Below, one piece after another: positions 12,465-24,651 of a stretch of DNA of 64,000 nucleotides (positions are counted from its first letter, which is position 1; every line of letters starts with the position of its first letter). Under the pieces are notes generated by a model. That model had not been told where the DNA came from. It searched no databases and worked only from the letters and a program-made list of their open reading frames with translations. Origin of the DNA: Metellina segmentata (Eukaryota; Arthropoda; Arachnida; Araneae; Tetragnathidae); assembly GCA_947359465.1 (NCBI GenBank), contig OX375872.1, forward strand, positions 130,609,453-130,673,452, given 5' to 3'. The position numbers were made by a program, and so were the translations under genes.

Positions 12465-12577
12465 TGGACAAGAGATCTTGTCATTAGAAATAGTGATCAC
12501 ATCTTCGTCTCGTTAGCAAACTAAATCGACAGTATATTGATGGACGAGATATCTCGTCAAAACCACTTGGAGGGTTC
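12465..12577 (+). repeat. TTAA-type family 2 element, partial
   Basis: Contains TTGATGGACGAGATATCTCGTC and ends AAAACCACTTGGAGGGTTCAA, matching the right end of family 2 (see 26596-26831). The left end is not recognisable. Confidence 0.55.
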
Positions 12578-14755
12578 AAATAGACTCTCTTGGAGTGCGA
12601 GGTGTTAATAATTTGTAAATAACATGAGACCTGCTGGTAAAAATTACATCTGAATTGAATCAGTGCCGGAGTATTTATCTTTGAAGACATTAAAAATATT
12701 CTTTTGTTTTCAGTTTAAAATCAACCAGAAATTTAATTTACGGTTTATCCCATAACTTACCCTGAGTGTAAATACTTCTTTATCAGCAAAACACTATAGT
12801 GGTTAGGTACAGTCGCGGAAGAAAACACTTCCCTTATCTCGTACTTCCCTTATCTTCATACTAGAGCAAATTCAAAAGTATCGTTTAATACGGAATAACG
12901 CCCTCTACAAACTCCAATTCAAATCAAATGCATAAGGGGACGTCTTTACATCAAATATTGCAGAAACAACAAAATTTCTAATTGAAACCATGTTTAGACG
13001 CCATAATCTGATTCTGCATCGTTTAAATTAATCTAAATATTAAATTTCATGATTTTACTGCATTTATATCCTGATATATATGCATTTATATCCTGATATT
13101 TATATCTTGATGATCAATCCTGAAGTTCGTATCAATTTCTGGAATCAACTCGACATAAAAGTGTCTATTTGTAGATCGAGATTAATTGTAGACATAACTA
13201 CCCGAAATTCAAATTTCATCACTATTTCAAATGTATATTTTTTAGCCATAAGAGAATTATTATATTTATTACCCAAGTAAAAATTTGAGAATTACATTAT
13301 CATATTTACTATACAAGTGCAAATGATCCGATAGTTATCCAATTTTTGTCAGACGTTTTTTAAACTTTTGGTTGCCCCTTAAAATCGCAATAATGAAATT
13401 TAACGTAGCTCAAAAACTAATTATCGGAATGAGCCGAAATTTCGCATGGCTATACATAGAACTGCTTCTGAATCGATTCCCATCAAAATATAATCAGATT
13501 ACAATTCGTAATTTTTTAAATTTCCATTTAATAACTATAATTGTAAATTAAAAACTATTGTTTTAGTAAAATATTAGTTGGATTTTGTTTGGATTGTTTA
13601 ACAGTAAGAGTTTACAAAATATCAGCGCTATAGATATATTAATTAGGAAGATATGCATACAAGTGTAAGAAATTGATTTATCTGTACTCATGACTTCGAA
13701 ACGGTAAGACCTAATAACATGAATTTTCGGTATCTGAAGTTAAACTTTGATATTGATTTGAAATTGTGTGACAAAATAGAGGATCTTATTGGAAATTATG
13801 AAGTTGGGGCTCAATTTAATATAAAGACGGCTTCTTATGCAAATTTTATTAATTTGAATTTATAGAAAACATTAGATTTCTGTCAAACACCATCGTTGCA
13901 TTTTCTCTACTGTTAAAATTTCTCGAAAGAATACGGATGGCTCGTTTTTTTCCACTACCGTACATTGCTTGACGTCAGCCTTGTGTTTGGCGCTAGAAGG
14001 CAGAAGTTTGTCCTTGCGCAATAAAACCCAACCAACCGGTTAAGAATTAGCATTCCTGAAAAGAATTTCAGAAATGCAGAAATTCTTAGTGATGTTCTAC
14101 AACCGACTGAATATTACTGACTGAGAATTTTAATTATGCCACGGAGAAAATATTTTGCGGTTTTCGAAAAAAGAAAACCTTTAAGAAATGAACTGCTGAT
14201 AAACAATTTATCCTGGTTTCAAAGTTGGTTCAATTTATCCTGGTTACAAGTTTCAAATTACTTCCGACAAATACCCGTTAAAATAAAGATACCCTTTCTG
14301 CATTCTCATTAAAATTATATCGAAAATGTGCAGTGGAGAATGTATAATTCTACGAACTGTGTTAGAATGCATTTTTTATTAGTTGATACCACCCCCAGTA
14401 ACTTCTATACGTCAAACTTGAGCAATCCAAGAATTTTCCATATCTAACGAAACATACAATATCGTCCTTAAATATTTTCTGTTCAAGTTTTATTGCTTTG
14501 CCTAATATAGGTTAATGTGCCTTGCAATATGATAAGTTCTTGAATCTATCAAAACTATTGATTAGACTAAAACGGTAATATTTTAAAACACATTATAAGT
14601 AAGGTATTGCATACTAGTTAAGACATTTCTGCTGCAACGTTAATGATTAGTTAATACTTATTATTCAAAGCATTTTAAAGTTCAATTAATCCAATTTTTC
14701 CACGTTAATAAATAAAATTTACTAGTTACTTGCTTGCCTTAATAACTGAATTAAC
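12578..14755. other. Unassigned AT-rich sequence
   Basis: About 2.2 kb of AT-rich sequence with no credible coding signal. Near 13060-13095 TTTATATCCTGATAT is repeated. Near 14005-14035 the phrase TTGTCCTTGCGCAATAAAAC then CCAACCAACC is another copy of the dispersed GCGC-containing motif seen at 10520. Confidence 0.4.
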
Positions 14756-14757
14756 CT

Positions 14758-14886
14758 CGCACTGCAGCAACACAGAGGGATATTTGTGACGGTCCTCGAT
14801 CATTCTCGAAGAGAAGAATCCGAGGACAGCACCTCATAATTTTCACCCTCAGTCAGATTACAAGTTACTCACTCTCTAAATTTCTA
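14758..14886 (-). repeat. SINE fragment, minus
   Basis: 3' block and core on the minus strand (CTGCAGCAACACAGAGGGAT, TCCGAGGACAGCACCTCATA). Its truncated 5' end abuts the head of the plus-strand copy that follows. Confidence 0.65.
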
Positions 14887-15190
14887 AAGGGACGCGGTAC
14901 ATATATGTTGGCAGTGTAACGGATTAGTAACTGGAGGGCTGCGAGTTCGAATCCAACCAAAGACCGTCGTGTAAAAAGAGGGTTTGTTGCACGTTTAATC
15001 CGCCGTGACCTTCCTTTCGTTCTCGTGGTGCGGAAGTTTGCAGAGTTTGTTTCCAGCTCGAATGTGACCTCATCATCTGACCGTGGTTCAAAACTAAATG
15101 GTGTAGCCTCGGATCTTTTCCTTGGGGATTGATACCGGTAAGTCGTCCACAGCCCGTTGCGTTGATCCAGTGAGACGTTTATTTCAAAAA
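14887..15190 (+). mobile_element. tRNA-derived SINE, head type 2, full length
   Basis: The head reads GTAACGGATTAGTAACTGGA then GGGCTGCGAGTTCGAATCCA with CCAAAG after the B box. The core (CATCATCTGACCGTGGTTCA) and a 3' block (GCCCGTTGCGTTGATCCAG) follow. The minus-strand open frame of 112 residues over it is an artefact. Confidence 0.8.
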
Positions 15191-15229
15191 GAACACTATA
15201 CACACTTGATCCGCTAATCTTACATCCGG

Positions 15230-15680
15230 TCTTCTACGGACCTCTGATGCTACAAAATAAACAATCCACGGAAATAAGCTCAATTGACTAACCAGTAATG
15301 ATAAGAAAAAGTCGCATACCGAAATATGATAAATAAATAAATAAAACAGTGTCAAAAACACTCTGAAACTTAATCAAGTAAACCCAGTCTCAAAAGTTCC
15401 GTGATTCGACAAAAGACTTTCATAGCTCCGTCTCCCTGAATTCTCGACACCATAAATCTTATTCATTGATTTAAACCTCACAGTACCGAGGTCGTCATTT
15501 CGACACACCTACAAGAGTCTCATTCCTGCACGGAGGGAGAATTCTGTAAAAGTATTTCTACAGTAAGGTAACTTCTTTTGCAGTGAAAGCAACGCATGGA
15601 GGGAAAGCCTTTTCCATTTGTTCTAAATTACGTTCTCCCCTCGCGCTGTTAGCTGCGCAATCATAGGAATTTTGGAACTG
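15230..15680 (+). repeat. Dispersed repeat D1, copy 1
   Basis: Direct repeat of about 20385-20800. Shared phrases are ATTTAAACCTCACA, CCGAGGTCGTCATTTCGA and CTGTAAAAGTATTTCTA. It ends just before the element at 15680. No coding signal. Confidence 0.6.
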
Positions 15681-16810
15681 TTAAAGTGCGATTCCAATGT
15701 AACGACTGAAACGATTGGAGCCGCACGACTATTCCAATGTGACTACTGAAACGACTGGAGCCGCATGACTGTAGTCGCGTACTGGTAAAACGCTGCATGA
15801 ATGGGACTCCTTTAAGTTAAATGAATGGGACCTTTATCAATGGAGCATCAATGTCCGTGCGACAGTTGCAATTCCAGTGAGACAGCTCGAAACTTATGTC
15901 TTATCCACTGATCTGTCGAGACGTTTAGTCGTAACAGCAAACACGATTAGAAGTGTTTTTGTTGTAGTTTACCTCTTATTGTTGTTTGCCTTTTGTCCGA
16001 GAGTGCTGGATAACGGGTTAGTGTCTCGTAGGTTTCTTGTCTACCAAGTGTTCTTAGTCTTGGGCCTGCGAATAGAACTGAAGTCTGTGGCAATTCGATT
16101 GCTATTAAATTAAACTTGTTGTTTTGCTTTTCGCGATTTCTTTATTATTAAACCCGGGTATATAGTCGGCGTAAAAATAAACATATTCTTTAAATTACCA
16201 AAAAAGTTCGGATTATAATTCTTTACAGTGTTCTACGTTCTTCTTATTATGTGTACTTTGAAGCACGAGCTACCTATTACATTTGCATTGCAGTATTTTT
16301 GATAATGTATGAATTATTATTATTATTATTTCTATTAAATTGTTTACCTAAGCGTTAATCCCAGTTTTTCAGCATGGCTTATAGGCTATTTCACTTTACC
16401 ACAAGACTGTCTTATTACTTCACTTTCAGTGACTGACAAAACGTAATTAAACTCTGGTCAATATTCAAACAGAAATTTTTTCTCAACACTGAGCCATCCT
16501 TCAAAGGATGTATGAAGAGTAATATCTTGAAAACTCTCTTTGCCCCTCGCCAAATCATCGGCTGACGTTTAATTCCTTTTAACTGCTTTAGCACAATTAT
16601 TAAATATTTGTCTTCCTCGAGAAGATAAAATACTCAACAGCGATGAATTTGTTCACGTAGTGACAACTCCTTGGATTGGAAATAGTACAAGCGACTCGGA
16701 TCGTGCGGTTCTGATCGCGCAGCCGTAGTCGTTTCAGTCGCATTGTAATTGCCACTATAAAGGTGCGATTCCTATAGCGCGTCTGACGCATGAGGCTGAC
16801 GCAGAGCACT
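15680..16810 (+). repeat. ~1.1 kb element R1, copy 1
   Basis: Resembles 17430-18725. Shared blocks include the edge (GACTGTAG, AACGCTGCAT, GAGACAGCTC), the middle (GACAAAACGTAATTAAACT against GACAAAGCGTAATTAAACT) and a region near 16560 (CATCGGCTGACGTTT against CATCGGATGAGTTTG). The left edge motif (GTGCGATTCC then CGACTGAAACGA) recurs inverted near 16710-16770, so the element may have inverted termini of about 50 bp. The class is unknown. Confidence 0.5.
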
Positions 16811-17365
16811 GCTACAATGGTATGTTACAGGTTCATTAGGGGTCAATTACATCATTCCTCAACCAATTTTTACACATGATACATCACAAAAAAATCACAG
16901 AAAACTGTTCTTTAAAATGAGCTATAAAACATGAAAATCCGTTAAGTAATGAGAGTGCTGTGATATGTTTATGTCGGGACGATTATGGAACTGTTTCCCA
17001 CAATGCGTCAGCAAAGTAAGCGCCAACTATGCGCCAGCCGTATTGCAATAGACGCACTGCGTCAGACGCGCTATAGGAATCGTACCTTAAGGTGCATTAT
17101 TAAGACGCATTGTGGGAAACTGTTCCATAATCGTCCCGACTTAAACATATTACAGCACTTTCATTTTTTAACGGATTTTCATGTTTAATAGCTCATTTTA
17201 AAGAACTATTTGTTTTCTTCAGTATGATTTATCATGTGTAAAAGTCGGTCGAGGTATGATGTAATTGACCCCCAATGAACCTGTAACATCCCATTGTAGC
17301 AGTGCTCTGCGACAGACACGCTCTAGGAATTGCAGCTTTACAGCTGTATGTCACCAAATTAATGT
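16750..17365. repeat. Large inverted repeat (palindrome), arms ~205-260 bp
   Basis: 16800-17010 and 17102-17312 are imperfect reverse complements. The inner 37 bp are nearly identical (GTCGGGACGATTATGGAACT next to GTTTCCCACAATGCG), and GCAGAGCACTGCTAC marks the outer edge of the best match. The spacer is about 91 bp. Pairing continues weakly outward to about 16750 and 17365. The sequence could extrude as a cruciform or represent a fold-back element. It has no coding signal. Confidence 0.75.
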
Positions 17366-17429
17366 AAAAGAGCTAATGGAGATAGACTTCAATAAAATTA
17401 AGTACTTACAAATACTTTCTAAAGGTATG

Positions 17430-18725
17430 ATTTCAATGGGACGACTCGGAAACTAGTATTTCCGCGCGACTGTAGCATCGCGTCAGAGAACGCTGCATAA
17501 ATGAAACTGCTTCAAGCTAAATAGGATGGAACTTCTTTCCAATGGCGCGTCATTGGCCATACGACAGTAACGTCTCCAGAGAGACGGCTCAAAACGTAGA
17601 AGTGGACTGCTCGTTGAGCAGTCTAAACCTTACAGCCTTCGCGATCGGAAGTGTCTTTGTTTGTCTCTTTCATCTTGAAATGGATGATTCGTGTTGCATA
17701 CTTCCTTCGAGAGTTGAGTCGCAAAACAATGGTGTTTAATATAGTTCTTTCATGCTTTCAGATTTATGACTTCCTGTGTTTACATTACTGTTTCCTGTAT
17801 ACATATTCTTATCAGTTGTACTTTTACATCATGTGTATGAAATTCTAAAATATTGAGCTTATAACTAGTTAGTATTATGTTCGCTTTCAATGATTGACAA
17901 AGCGTAATTAAACTGGTTAATATTCACACGGAAAACAATTTTTAAACTCTGAATTATCCTTCAAAAGAAGTCTTTATTTTAGAAAATTTTGAAAACCTTC
18001 CAGTGCATCGGATGAGTTTGAATTATTTTTTAGCTGCTTTAACCGTTATATTTTGTTTGGTTTGTTCTTCAAAGTCTTCAGATTTTACTGTTCATCATAT
18101 TTTAATGACATGTCCTGCTTTTAATCATCATCGCGAAATATCTTGCATATTTCACGTTGAGGACATTAAAAATATAACTTCGAAGTTTGTTGTAAACTAT
18201 CATGGTTTTCAAAGTTTTGTGTCAAAGCGTGGAAACATTTCTTCAAAACGTCGAATACGATTAAGTTTTTATCGTATTTCAATGGCTATAAATATAAACC
18301 AGTACATCAAGGCAACAAAGTACTCCACTCAAGTTATATATTTTCTATTAAACGAGATAAATAGTCCTTTTGTGTTCGAAATGAATATCTTTGTTAAATG
18401 CGACCAAATTCGTATTGCGAAAATATTAATCACAGTTGAAAAATTATTTATTCAAATAAAATCACATCTAAGGTATCGTTCTGGTGTAAAGTTTTCCGCA
18501 GATTTCAAATGCGTTGAAATTTTCTTTATATTTTAAATGATCACGAAGATAAAAACTTGGACTGGAGAATAAAAAATAAAAACACAGCAATATAGTTCAT
18601 ATAGCTACTGAAACTCGTGGGATTGAAAGCTACTCGGATCATGCTCTTCTGATTTCTCACCTCTAATCGCACGGTTGTAGAAGTTTCAGTCTTCACATTG
18701 GAATCGGACCTTAAGTCTATGAGAA
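17430..18725 (+). repeat. ~1.3 kb element R1, copy 2
   Basis: Second copy of the element at 15680-16810, on the other side of the palindrome. It has about 550 bp of extra sequence in its 3' half, which holds the 177-residue open frame at 18003-18536. Its right edge again has the inverted terminal motif (CGCACGGTTGTAGAAG, TTCAGTC, GGAATCGGACCTTAAG). Confidence 0.5.
18003..18536 (+). pseudogene. Possible LINE C-terminal fragment with CCHC-like motif
   Basis: The 177-residue open frame contains CLVC, then about nine residues, then FTVHHILMTCPAFNHHRE. The pattern C-x2-C-x(9-10)-H-x4-C followed by a PAF/NxxR segment is typical of the C-terminal zinc-binding region after the reverse transcriptase of Jockey/I/R1-type non-LTR retrotransposons, where it is thought to bind the element's RNA. 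No reverse transcriptase or endonuclease domain lies upstream, and the rest of the frame is low-similarity Ile/Phe/Lys-rich sequence. A chance match in an AT-rich frame remains possible. Confidence 0.4.
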
Positions 18726-18769
18726 ACGCACGCGAGAGAGATCTCCGTGGTGAGTGTTGTTTTTACCCC

Positions 18770-19890
18770 ACAATCAATAACTAAATAACCAGTAATTTCT
18801 AAATAATCCAGGAATTCTTTCACTCTTTAGAAAAATTCTATTGGTCTTTAGTTAGAATGTACTCTTTCTTTGGAAGGTTTCTATTGGACCATTCTATAGA
18901 ATTGAATCCACTGTTACGATTATTTTTCATATTCTGTAGAATCGTTAGAAATAATCTATTGACCCATTCTGTAAAATCGTTAGTGTCTATTAGCCCATTC
19001 TGAAGAATCGAATCCTTTGTAAAGATTATTTCCCCACATTCTGTAGAATCGTTAGAAAGAGTCTGTTAGCCCATTATGTAGAATCGAATTGCTAGAAAGA
19101 GTCTGTTAGCCCATTATGTACAATCGAATTGCTAGAAAGAGTCCTTAATAACAATTATTTTTTTCCAATTTATAGAATCGAATAATTTATAACGACTATT
19201 GTTTCCATTCTGTAGAATCGTTCGAATTATGTAGAATCGAATTGCTAGAAAGAGTCCTTAATAACAATTATTTTTTCCACTTTATAGAATCGAATAATTT
19301 ATAACGATTATTGTTTCCATTCTGTAGAATCGTTCGAAAAAATCTATTAGCCCATTCTGTAGAATCGAATCATTTGTACCGATTTTTTTTCCGTTTTGTA
19401 GAATTGTTAGGAAGTCTATTAGCCCATCCTATGGAATAGAATCCTTTGTATAGATTATTTTCACCCATTCTGCTGAATTGTTAGACAGATTCGATTGCTC
19501 CTTTACTTAGAATAGAGTAATTTGGAAAAATTATATTAGTTCTTTCCTGGAATAGAATCTTTTGGAACAATTACATTGGCCCATTATCTAGAATAGAATC
19601 CTCTGGAACGATTCTATTGGTCCTTTCTTTAGTATAAAATGCTTTGGAACAATTCCATTTTCCCCTTATGTAGAATAGAATCTTTTGGAATGATTCTATT
19701 GGCTTATTCTATAGAACATATTGATTTGGAAATATTCAATAGATAATTTCCTTAGAAAAGAAATTTTGTAATGTTTTTGGTCCTTTCCTGGAATATAATC
19801 CTCTGGAATGATTCCGTTGACCTATTTGCAGAGTAAATCCATTGGAATGATATATTGGCCCAATCTGTAGAATAGTCATTTGGAAATATT
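18770..19890 (+). repeat. Minisatellite family M, locus 1
   Basis: Dozens of diverged units of about 35-60 bp built on TTCTGTAGAATCGAATCC, TTTGGAA and GATTCTATTGGCCCATT. A cleaner patch at 19080-19140 repeats with a 43 bp period, and a 113 bp block starting at 19139 recurs at 19252. The left edge, CCCCACAATCAATAACTAAA then TAACC, is shared with the loci at 28340-29140 (inverted) and 61790-62580. Confidence 0.75.
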
Positions 19891-20384
19891 CTGTCGGTTT
19901 GAATCGCTTACAAACTCAGCTATCTAACAAGATTTCGTTTTCGCAGATCTTTAGATCCAAAGCATTCAGAATTTCTCACCTACCCATCTTCTATTTGCTT
20001 TTTTTTCCCTCTCACGTTGCTGTCTTATGTTTGGCAGCAGCTTGGAAAAATACCATCCTTGCTCCATATAACCCCCAAACAACCAAAGAAAACATCATTC
20101 AAATATTCGAATCTCAAGCTACGAAATCCACAGTCTACTAATATTAACCCGAATAACTATCCACTAATGCGACGAAAATATTCGCCAGCAACAAATACAT
20201 CCGATGCAGACTGAAAAACAAACAACTCTAATGCCCAATCAACCAAACTCAATTCCACAAATGTTTGAACTGTCTGCTAACGCATACACTCCAACCATCT
20301 CAAGTCTCGTTTTCAAATTTTCCCGAACCCAAAGTCTCATTCATAGATTCGAATCTCAAGCTATAAAATGCACAGTCTAGTCAT
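19891..20384 (+). repeat. Two direct copies of a ~90 bp segment
   Basis: CGAATCTCAAGCTACGAAAT, CCACAGTCTA and GAAAATATTCGCCA occur near 20098-20185 and again near 20349-20432, about 250 bp apart. The second copy leads into dispersed repeat D1 copy 2. A CATATAACCCCCAAACAACC phrase resembles the ACCAACCAAC repeat edges elsewhere. Confidence 0.5.
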
Positions 20385-20800
20385 ATTAACGCAAATAACT
20401 AACCAGTGTCGAGAAGAAAATATTCGCCAAATACACAAACTAACAATACACATTAAAAATGAATAAAATGTTGCATACAAAAATGCTCTCGAACTCAACC
20501 AAGCAAACTCAATTTCAATACCTTCGAATGTCTGTTTCTTTTTCGCATTCTCGCAACCAGAAACACTATTCATTAATTTAAACCTCACATTTCCGAGGTC
20601 GTCATTTCGATGTAACAACAAGAGAGAATCGCGCGTTCCCCCAGACGGAGGAAAATCTGTAAAAGTATTTCTAGTGCACTGTGAGTAATATAGCAGTAAA
20701 GTCAACGTATGAGAGGAAAGCTTTTTCTCCGTGATCCCGTTTTGTATAAAAGTAGTTTCATCGTGTTGTTGGCTGTGCGATAATAGAAACTTCGTTGGCG
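20385..20800 (+). repeat. Dispersed repeat D1, copy 2
   Basis: Direct copy of 15230-15680 (AACCTCACATTTCCGAGGTC, GTAAAAGTATTTCTAGTG). The minus open frame at 20361-20705 is not conserved in copy 1, so I do not call a gene. Confidence 0.6.
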
Positions 20801-20814
20801 TTTCATAAGAATTG

Positions 20815-21660
20815 TGAATTTTTTAGTTTAATTCCAATTTGTACAAAGTGTTTCTTGCTTTTAAGTATCTGTGTACGCTTTCCCCAAAAAATCAGTCAAG
20901 GATCAAATTTCTACATTTTCTTTTATTCAATAGATTATTCAACTGTGAAATTTTTAGATTAATTCCTACAACATCGTTTTAGAATAATTCGCATTTGTGA
21001 TTCTTGCTTTTAAAGTATCCGTGTACTTCAGTCAACATCTGTCTAAGACTAGTTTTGTTTTTATTGAATAGATTAATAGCTGTCGTGAATTTTTTAGTCA
21101 AATTAGAATTTGGATTTCTTGCTTTTAAAATGTCCGTGGACTTTATCAACGTCGGTAAAAGTCACGCTTTTACTTTTGTTTTTATTGAATAGATTATTAA
21201 CTGCTGTGAATTTTTTTAGTTTAATTACAATTTGGATTTCTTGCTTTTAAAATATATGTGTACTGTAGTCAACATAAGTCAGTCACAGTTTGTTTTCATT
21301 TATATTGAATAGATTAATAGGAATTTTTTAGTTTAATTCGAATTTGTGTCTTGCATTTAAAATATCCGTGTACTTTATTCAATATCGGTCAAAAATCAGT
21401 TTTAGTTTAGTTTTTATTGAATTTTTTAGAAATGTTTCTCTCTCTCTGAATTGTTTAGTTTAATTCTAATTTGTGTGATGTGTTTCTTGCTTTTAAAGTA
21501 CCCGTCTATGTAAAATATCGGTCAATCTTGCTCAATATCGGTCAACTGTTGCATTGACTTTTATGTTTTTATACGATAGGTTAAAAATTGTCTTGAATTT
21601 TTTAGTTTAATTCAAATTTGAGTGGAATGTTTCTTGCTTCTAAAATATTACGTAAAATAA
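20815..21660 (+). repeat. Tandem array, ~110-150 bp unit
   Basis: Seven units carry TTCTTGCTTTTAAA, CCGTGTACTT, TTTTTATTGAATAGATTA and GAATTTTTTAGTTTAATT. The TTCTTGC motif starts near 20852, 21001, 21117, 21237, 21348, 21484 and 21631. Confidence 0.75.
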
Positions 21661-21717
21661 GTTAAAATGCTCTCAATTTGGATCAAAGATAACAAACTTT
21701 TTATTATTCGATCGCTT

Positions 21718-21842
21718 GCACGTCATCTGATTAATCATCAAAATTAAATCTTGCTGTCCTCGGATCTTTCCCTTTGGATTAATCCTGGATTGTCACCAAC
21801 AGTGTTGCTGCAGTGCGACCTTTATTAAAATACCTATCACGA
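21718..21842 (+). repeat. SINE 3' fragment
   Basis: Decayed core and 3' block (GTCCTCGGATCTTTCCCTTT, AACAGTGTTGCTGCAGTGCG) with an AAAATACCTATCA tail. Confidence 0.65.
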
Positions 21843-23820
21843 TAGATTATAAACTTTGTTTTATGTAGTGCGTTAGAGGCTTTGGAAGTGTTTCTCAAAT
21901 TCAGTATACATTCTACAATTTTTTAAGCATGGGAATTTATTTCAATTAATATTTTGTGTTTTTTTTTAATCTAAATCCAAAAAAGAAATTAAAGTGACTT
22001 ATACAGGATACCTTGTTAAAAAGTACTCCATAACTTTTCAGATAATTTAATAAAGACAGTTGAATTCAACAAATATAGGGAAAAGACTTTACTGTAGTTA
22101 TAAAGTAAAAATAAATATTCCATGAAAAATGTCTAGCTATAATATGATCATTGTCACTACATTTGGTTACGTCGATAACAACTAACTTAAAAATCAGTAA
22201 AAGAGACAAATTTTTAAATAAAGAAAAGTTAATTTTACAATGAACTAAACAATAGTAAAATGTTCTACACTAGATATTTGAAATCCTTGGAAATAAATAA
22301 AAATAAGATTATTTCCGATAACTTATTTAAAATGAAATTTGAGCTAAGAATTTAGAATAAATGGGAAAGTGAATTCTAAAACGGGTTAAACTTAAGACAA
22401 AGGTTGAAAGCTCTGGTTTCAAATTTTTGAAAGTAAACGAATTATGAGGATGTTTCTGAGTGACTTATTATTATTGTTCAAAAGGAATTCAATTACAAAT
22501 TAAATATTTTCTCCAAATATGAAAGTAAAGGATTTAAAGATAGATGAAACAAAAAATGAATTTAAAAAAAAAATATATATATATAAAAAAAAAATAAAAA
22601 ATATAAAATTTATTAAATAATTTTTTAAATAATTTATGATTATTTAAGTACCACATTAAACATACGAATTAATATTTTTATATGAAGCTAATTAGTTGAT
22701 ATTTTTAAGACGAGTCAGCTCAAAAAATACAAAAACATCAAAGCATCTAGAGCAACTCTAACTCAATTCATAAAAATGAATTACTACTTTAAAATAATTA
22801 GTTATTTTAATAAACCAAACAACATTCATTAACATTGTATAACTTTTCAACTTCTTTTTGACTGTTATAAGAAAAGTAGCTTTTTTCAATCTCCCACCAT
22901 ACAGAAAATAATGACTATACAAAAATATTAGCAATTCGTAAGCTTAGAAAAACATGTCATGTAATGAGGTCGTTAACTAAACGCGAAATTAACAGTCTCA
23001 AATGGATTAATAATAGTTCTTAGTTACTTACGGAAAACTAATTATTTCTTAGAGCATGTTAAATTGTGAAAGTAAGTACACAAAAAGTTATTTGAGAATG
23101 TAAGAATGAGATTACATGGGAAATTGCAAAAAGTGCAGACTTCTTTGGCTTTATCTTAAGCATAAATATAGTACAATAATGTGTTTTAAGGTTTAATATT
23201 ACATTAATTAAGTCTTTTAACTAATTAATTGCTACAAATTTTATAAAAATGTGTGAGAACGCTTTCCTAAAATACATTTTTACTTTTTTTCGTAAATGAA
23301 TAATTTTTTAGAAATAAATATTTGGTGGAGTTTTGATGAAAAAGTTCATATTTGTCTAAGCTCAACCAAACAAACCCGTCAAGTAATGAACATGCAAACA
23401 CAAGAAATGTTTAACTGATACAGAACATACATACACTCGGGGAGGAAAGCTTAGTTAAGTAGAAATGTTTGCCAGTGCAGTGGGAGAACCCATAAAGGAA
23501 ATATAAAAGTAGAGTAAATAATAATAACCTTTCAATGAGCCCAGGATCAACAGACCAAAACTTGTAATAATGTGACCCTTAGATTGATTTTGTCTGCTGG
23601 GTGGAACCTAGAATTCATCATCCGATTGGTCCATGAGATGAAATAAGGTGCCAATCCATTTATTTATCATCTGATTGCACACTTGTATATTTCACATCTA
23701 GGGGAAAACCCACTAAGCCAAGGGGATCTTTAATATAGTTTTCAGAAACAAATTCAACCAAACAAAATGAAAATATTGTATCTCAAATTATATATAGCTA
23801 ATACGCATGGCACTTATAAA
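21843..23820. other. Unassigned very AT-rich sequence
   Basis: About 2 kb of A/T-rich sequence, including an A-rich/(TA) stretch at 22562-22615. Stops are frequent in all frames. Near 23350 a short AGCTCAACCAAACAAAC phrase resembles part of repeat D1. I recognise nothing else. Confidence 0.4.
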
Positions 23821-23822
23821 TA

Positions 23823-24651
23823 CACTCTATAACTAACAAAAAATCGACGCACTAAGAAGATGCGAAATTACAATGGTGCCGGGATCAAATAAAAAATGCG
23901 TGTAAACGGGTGTAAATGTCGGGCTCGATCAACTTTGAACGGCGTTGACTGGAAATGTATAGTATTTAGTGACGAGTCCCGTTCCCTACTGTGTCCTGAC
24001 GACAACCGCATACGTATCTGGAGACGTTCAGGGCAGCGTGGGTATCCTGCCCATACTATCGTACGCCACACATGCCCACAACAGGGCGTTATGGTCTGGG
24101 GTGCCATCTCCTTTGATAGTCGTAACCCTTTTGGTTGTCATTTCTGGCACACTTACAACACAGCGGTACGTAGACGACATTCTATGACCGGTTGTGTTAC
24201 CGTTCCCTTTGCGACACCCCGGACTTACTTTTCAATAAGATAATGCCCGAACGCCCACGGCACGTGTTGCTATGAATTGTCTTCAAGCTTTCCCAACACT
24301 TCCTTAGCCAGCTAGGTCTGAATGAGTAGAACGTTATGAGTAGGCGATTGCAACTAACCCGGTATGTTGACCATTTAACCCGACATTTGGAGACAATTTG
24401 GCAAGAAATTCCGCAGGACACCATCCGGGAAGTTTTTCAGTCTATGCCACTCTGGGTGACAGCTTGCATCCAGGCCAGAGGTGGACCAATGCCTTATTGA
24501 CTCAATTTGTAACGGTTAAACTCGAAAATAAATCATTTAATTGTTCTGAAATTTTAATCGTTTGTTTTTTACGTATGTGCTTGACATCCATCAATTTTTA
24601 TCACAATCGGACAACTCCTTCTTGATGCGTCGATTTATTTGCTATAGCGTA
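23823..24651 (+). mobile_element. Internally deleted Tc1-like element (element D)
   Basis: The left terminus CACTCTATAACTAACAAAA and AATCGACGCACTAAGAAG pair with a right terminus near 24615-24651 (CTTCTTGATGCGTCGATTTA). They match the termini of the longer copy at 36871-38272. At about 830 bp against 1.4 kb, the 5' half of the gene is missing, joined near 23920. Confidence 0.8.
23930..24500 (+). pseudogene. Tc1-like transposase fragment (element D)
   Basis: The translation gives LNGVDWKCIVFSDESRSLLC with the first catalytic aspartate (FSDES), then QQGVMVWGAISFDSRNPFG. A frameshift near 24130 and later stops follow, then a decayed Q-D-N/ARPHTARVAMN region near 24240-24275. The N-terminal helix-turn-helix domains are absent and the triad cannot be completed. 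It is homologous to the gene at 37015-38047. Confidence 0.85.

Noticed and set aside
20361..20705. 114-codon minus frame
   Set aside because: It lies in dispersed repeat D1, and the frame is broken in the second copy at 15230-15680.
23868..24107. Minus-strand open frame opposite element D
   Set aside because: It is the antisense shadow of the transposase fragment on the plus strand.
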